Positions 59,301 through 64,000 of a stretch of 64,000 nt of DNA are shown here, piece after piece. The position numbers were made by a program, and so were the translations under genes. Below the pieces are notes generated by a model. That model was not told the DNA's origin. It did no database searches and saw only the letters and a program-made list of their open reading frames with translations. Location: assembly GCF_964340395.1 (NCBI RefSeq), contig NC_135554.1:6839475-6903474 (forward strand). The letters are read 5' to 3'. The stretch comes from Glandiceps talaboti. Lineage: Eukaryota > Hemichordata > Enteropneusta > Spengelidae. How positions within the stretch are numbered: position 1 is the first letter of the stretch; the number at the start of each line of letters is the position of its first letter.

Positions 59301-62300
59301 TTCATCTCTGGAATCTGAAACAAAGATAGACAAAGCTGTCAATTAAAGTATATGCACTTCAGAGACCAATCTATTTGAATATCAAAGCCGTCTTTATCAC
59401 TAAAAACTCTGCCGCATGAAATTGGAACCATGTTCCAGGTCCTTCTAACATATTTACAAAAAATGGGTAGTTCGTCATTTTGTTAACATGGAAATTATCA
59501 ATCGGTGGTACTGATTTTGTCATTTTGTCACAATTTTTGTTAGCTATTTTGTTACATTACGTTGGCATACTTCAAATGTATAATATTTCTATAATATCTA
59601 TTTCATAGCCTTGTTCCTCTGTTACATAACTTAATTAGCATTTTACCATTCAACATGTAAGTTTTGATACATTTGTTTGTCTATCAGTTTAACTTTTCGT
59701 TTGTGACTGTACGTCAATTTTGTGGCTTTCCTTTCGTTTACCTTTGCGCTTAGTGTATTGAGTTTCATTTTACCTACTTTTATCATTTTGTATGATTGTT
59801 AATGTAGTGATGTTTGAGGGCCTCAATGGGAAGAAGTGTTTGATTTACTTAAATCAGTACACTGTAACACATATTTGAGCTACCCTGAATAAATCATTTG
59901 ATTATTATTATTATAATCCCTCAATTCTCTTTTGTTACACAGTCTCACTACTACCCACCTCCATCTTGGTCATCTTTCTTCTCCCCCTCTTTGTTTTTAT
60001 CTCCCGCCTTCTTCCGTCGTCTTGGACAGTCCTTCATATAGTGACCAATCTTACCACAGATACGACAACCTCTGTCATTTGGTGGTCCACTCTCATCAGT
60101 CAGGAATCTTGTATCAAAGAAATATTCCTGCAACAAAATAAGGATTATTATTACGTTACTGATCATAAATAATAAATTATGATGCCATTCGTGTTTTTGC
60201 ATTTGCTTTTCAGTTCATTTGTGAGTGCATACTTGTGTGACTTTGCTTGTGGTGTACATATGAGAGTGTGTAGGAATGTGTTTGTGTTGGGATCTTAAGT
60301 GTCAGTGAGGCTTGAACGTTGGAAGAGTCAGTGTATTGTAAATACATCACAAGTATTATCAATCTGTTTGTGCATCCATCAAGAATGCCAGAAATGTCAA
60401 ATTTGTGCAAGGGTCATAATCAATTATGTCATTCATGTTTTGCAATTGCTGTTCAGTTCATTTGTGAGTATGTGCTGTGATTGTAAGTGTCAATGAGTTT
60501 ACATGAATGTTGGAAGTCAGTGTATTGTGCAAGCATCACACATGTCAGTCTGTTTGTGCACACAGGAGTGCCAGAAATGTCAATGTATGTGTGGCAAGGG
60601 TCACAAGTGTACATCTGCATACCAGAAAATAAAACTTAAGTTTTAAGATCTACATGGATATCACTTCATTTTTGTCCGACATTTTCATGATATGACTCTG
60701 GTAACCCAAGCTTCTGTTCACTAAGATCGCTAAAACTATTGTTCTACGAGGTGATAAGATTACAAAGGTGGGTTATACATGTAGCTCCAGCAGTTCCTCT
60801 GTTGTGCAAATGTAATCACCCTATGATCAAGACAGAATAAATATTGGAAGGCAAAAAATTTCACATCACAAGTTTATACTTATAGAACTAGCTTTCAGAC
60901 AGCCATCCTACTGAGACTTTAAATAAACCAATGTCAACTCAATACGTTATTCATATCAACATGTTGCAACAATAGTTTTAGTTTCTGATATCTAAGTAAA
61001 CAAAAGCCTCCATTACCAGAGTAATAAAATGAATGAAAATTTTCTAAAAATGCAGGTGTATAAATAATACTTCTGCGAGCTATTAAAGACAACACATTTC
61101 ATAATTGTTTGTAACCATGGTGTTTGTGCTCCTAACAACAAAGTCGATGTTTCAATCATTTAACAATACAACACAATTGCCCTTATATACCAAACACAAA
61201 TGAAACTATTATCTATATGAGAGATACATACACAGTCTGTCCTATGGTAACTGTCTTTCCTTGGTGTACCAAACCTAAGACGTCCTTTTTGGAATGAACT
61301 CATAATATAGTTGTTCACTGCAACACAAGGATTACACAGCATCAGTATCAAAGCATTTAGTTGACAAAGTGATTTCTATAAAAACATAGTTGAATACCTT
61401 AAGTATATGTAATTGTTGGTTCAGTACTTTCTACATAGAGAGAAAAACTGTACATATACATGTATATTATTGTTCAGAAATATATGGCTAAATTTTACTT
61501 GGTCATAGTTTACATACATGTACGTGTAGCCATACACACATACAATGTACATACACTCTCTGTATCCCTCTCCTCTGTCCATTTCTCTTACTCATTTCTC
61601 TACCTGTCTGTCTGTGTCTCATTAAGATTCTAATACATGTATATTTGAACATCCCTTGTTATGTTCAAGGTCATTATCATCACTAGAAATGTGAAGAGTA
61701 TGACAAATACAAGACTTATAGTATCAACTTTTGTTTGTTTGGTTTTTTCCCCAAACAAGTTTTGTATACTCTTTGGGCCCGTGGCCTTGCATGCAATAAA
61801 CATATCTATCTACTTCCTAATCAATTCAGTATCAGTTTTAAAAAATAAAGAAAATGAGTAATCACACAAAACTGAACAACAGAATCAAAGACTCACACTA
61901 ACAGACAGTTACATTTTTTCTGGGAGTGTAACCGTATGGGACAATACATAGACTTACTCTTTCTGGAGACTCCAGCTCCCAGGTTATGACTGAGATCAAA
62001 CGGATCTTCAATAGAGATACACTTTGATGTCCACATCTTTTCAAACCTTGTGAGTGGGCATAACTGTTTTATACTGATCACGTTCTCTCTGAAATCAAAC
62101 TCTTCTGTGTAGAATTTGAGTAATCCTAACCATAGCTGACCAACAGATTCTTTGTTTTTACCATAGTCAGGCCAGACAGCCTCCTGTGTGTGAGGGTAAC
62201 AAATGTATTTTAGTCATCTTGCTGAAGTATTTGAAATTAAATGTCTACATGATGTGGTACCCAGTTTTTTTTTTTGCTAAGGCTTTGGTACGATTGTAAC

Positions 62301-63567
62301 AGGTAGGGGAAATCTGGTAAAAGAGCCATACAAACCCATACAAATGTACAGCAGTCGTAGTCAAATAATGGTACTGCATGTAGTTACTTTGTAACAGTAC
62401 ATTTGAAATGATTACAGTGTTTTTATCTATCTACTATGGACTTTGATCATAAAATGACAGACTTGTAACTATTTACTAACCACTTTGGCAATATCTTAAA
62501 ATGTGAAAGTTGAAATCGTAGCAACAGACTTGTAGCTATACTTACCAATTTAGTAATATCTTCTAAGAACCATGCATTCCAACTATCAACTAACCTATCT
62601 GGTTTGGTTTCTCCTGTGTAAAGCTGTCAACAGGAAAAATAACAAACATATTAACAAAACAGCCTTTTAGAAGATATATTGAACAGTCTGAGTAGGAAAT
62701 AGTGTCTGTAAGTCTACCTCCTGTGAGCAGAAAAGAGACTGTCAACATACAAAATTTACTATGTTTTTATTTCATAATATTGTTCTTGATGTTGTATTTA
62801 TATTGAAAACAGTCACTGTGTTCTAATTTTGAACTATATTACGGTTAGCATTAGGGTTTGGATTGTGACTGGCAGATGAAATAAACTCTCAGTGAAAAAT
62901 CTCTATACAAACTTGAAGCAAAAGATTTAGGCCCCATTTACATGATGCCATTTTAAAATAAAAACACAACTATTGTGTTGTGTTGTGTTTACCGATATAA
63001 TAGTTTACATGGAGACTCTAAAAATGTCCATCAAATGAGAATTTGAAAACACTGCTGATAGTGCATTGTTTTCAAAACGGTCCATTTTCAATCAAAAATG
63101 GAATCCTTGTAAAACAGGCAAAAATAGAAAAGTTCAAAAACAGAGACATGTAAGTGACCAAAAATGCAACAATTGGGAAACGCACAAATTTGACCTCAGT
63201 AGTGGCCCCATTGATGATGTACTTACTCATGCCTTTTTACATGTTTTACTGTTGTGTTATGTCTGTGCATGTATGATAGCATTGTTTTTGAGTTTTTCTA
63301 TCTTTGGTGTTTCCAATGTAAATAGTCAAAACATTTGTTGGCCAATCCTGTAAACACATGAAAGTGCATCAAAATGAACCAAGATATTAGTATTTTCATT
63401 TGAAAACATCATGAAGCAAACTCAGTCTTAATTACTTTCATTGACGTACTCACCTCCTGTAAGACAGGTATAACTGGTGGCTTCCTCTGTTGTAGGAAGT
63501 ATAACATCATTAAAGTGTACGCGTACGAAGAAAGACTTCCACGACTGGCATCACCAATATCACAGAT
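56372..63567 (-). CDS. TUT4/TUT7-type terminal uridylyltransferase, 3' exons (partial)
   Basis: Eight terminal exons, minus strand: 63454-63567, 62546-62623, 61958-62183, 61232-61317, 59959-60127, 58927-59314, 57693-57793 and 56372-56733 (TAA at 56372-56374). They give 507 residues in perfect phase; the 5' part lies beyond the right edge. CDIGDASRGSLSSYAYTLM with LQQRKPPVIPVLQ is the end of the polymerase-beta-like core, and SVGQLWLGLLKFYTEEFDF plus EDPFDLSHNLGAGVSRK is the PAP-associated domain of ZCCHC11/ZCCHC6 proteins. A CCHC knuckle follows, CRICGKIGHYMKDC (Cx2Cx4Hx4C), then a basic/acidic KKAGDKNKEGEKKDD linker. The last 220 or so residues are low-complexity Q/N/G/H/Y-rich with RGRG and a polyQ run. 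The enzyme adds uridines to RNA 3' ends (pre-let-7, mRNA tails, histone mRNA in vertebrates). The catalytic triad is outside the window. TUT4 and TUT7 cannot be told apart here; an invertebrate may have a single ancestor gene. Confidence 0.93.
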
Positions 63568-64000
63568 CTGTAAATCAAATACCATTATTAAATAGAACAG
63601 TCTGCCATATACTTGTACAAAGTTGATCACACATTCCGGTGTCATAGCTTTTAAACATTGGATGGATGATTATAGATATGACGACTTCATCAATTGCAAT
63701 AACAATAGAAATACTCCACATTCCTAGACATCACTTCCGCCTAAGTTCTGATAGATGCCAACGCTATACTCATAAGAGAAATTGAATTAAACAAACACAT
63801 TTTATCTTGTTCAACATCCAAGTTTATATTAAACATAGTGAATTCATAAGGGATCCTTTTGCCTATTAAACTAGACAGACACAATGGACAAGAGGGTATG
63901 CTGTGGAGCAATAAATGCTAAAGCTAATAGAGCTTTTCAATTAATATATGCTTGAAATAACAGGATAATCCCAGTGTATCTTTAAAATACACTCCATCCA
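63568..64000 (-). other. intron of the uridylyltransferase gene at window edge
   Basis: Upstream of the 63454-63567 exon no further exon with a plausible donor was found. The gene must continue to the right, since the polymerase catalytic core is still missing. Confidence 0.5.

Overview
The window is animal nuclear DNA. It is AT-rich and intron-rich, with many GT/AC, ATGT and TTTG microsatellites, foldback elements and families of dispersed repeats. The genes point to an invertebrate metazoan: TNF-receptor paralogs, secreted Frizzled-type cysteine-rich domains and a TUT4/TUT7-type uridylyltransferase. Several repeat families look like those of marine invertebrates (lancelet, hemichordate or spiralian type), but the species cannot be fixed from the sequence alone. 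No open reading frame in the raw sequence is a complete multi-exon gene. The gene models below were built by hand from splice sites (GT..AG) and matching reading-frame phase, and in all of them the exon lengths close exactly in frame.

Layout, left to right. About 1.9-10.7 kb (minus): a seven-exon gene for a 270-residue protein with an N-terminal SH3-like domain and an unrecognised C-terminal part. About 13.4-19.9 kb (minus): a nine-exon, 460-residue TNF-receptor-like type I membrane protein. About 23.8-27.6 kb (plus): a divergently transcribed paralog of it with the same exon phases, followed at 28.3-28.9 kb by exons for a three-span membrane segment. This segment is either a separate gene or, since the phases fit, an unusual C-terminal extension. 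About 29-33.5 kb: repeats only, including a possible LINE relic and long ATGT tracts. About 33.9-39.2 kb (minus): an eight-exon gene for a secreted 426-residue FG-GAP/VCBS-type protein. 41.4-42.05 kb and 45.24-45.70 kb (both plus): two secreted Frizzled-CRD-only proteins, each with an intronless coding region and an apparent 5'UTR intron. 56.4-63.6 kb and beyond the right edge (minus): the 3' part of a TUT4/TUT7-type terminal uridylyltransferase (end of the PAP core, CCHC knuckle, Q/N/G/Y-rich tail). The 45.9-56.3 kb stretch shows no convincing coding sequence.

Functional reading (inference): the two receptors probably arose by inverted duplication and bind TNF-like ligands; neither has a visible death domain. 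The two CRD proteins are candidate extracellular Wnt-binding modulators. The uridylyltransferase acts on RNA 3' ends and has no obvious link to its neighbours. There is no operon logic here. The clearest structural novelties are the possible receptor/three-span fusion, a self-nested GGCC-ended MITE with TTA/TAA target duplications, and a foldback MITE flanked by a perfect 10-bp direct repeat.
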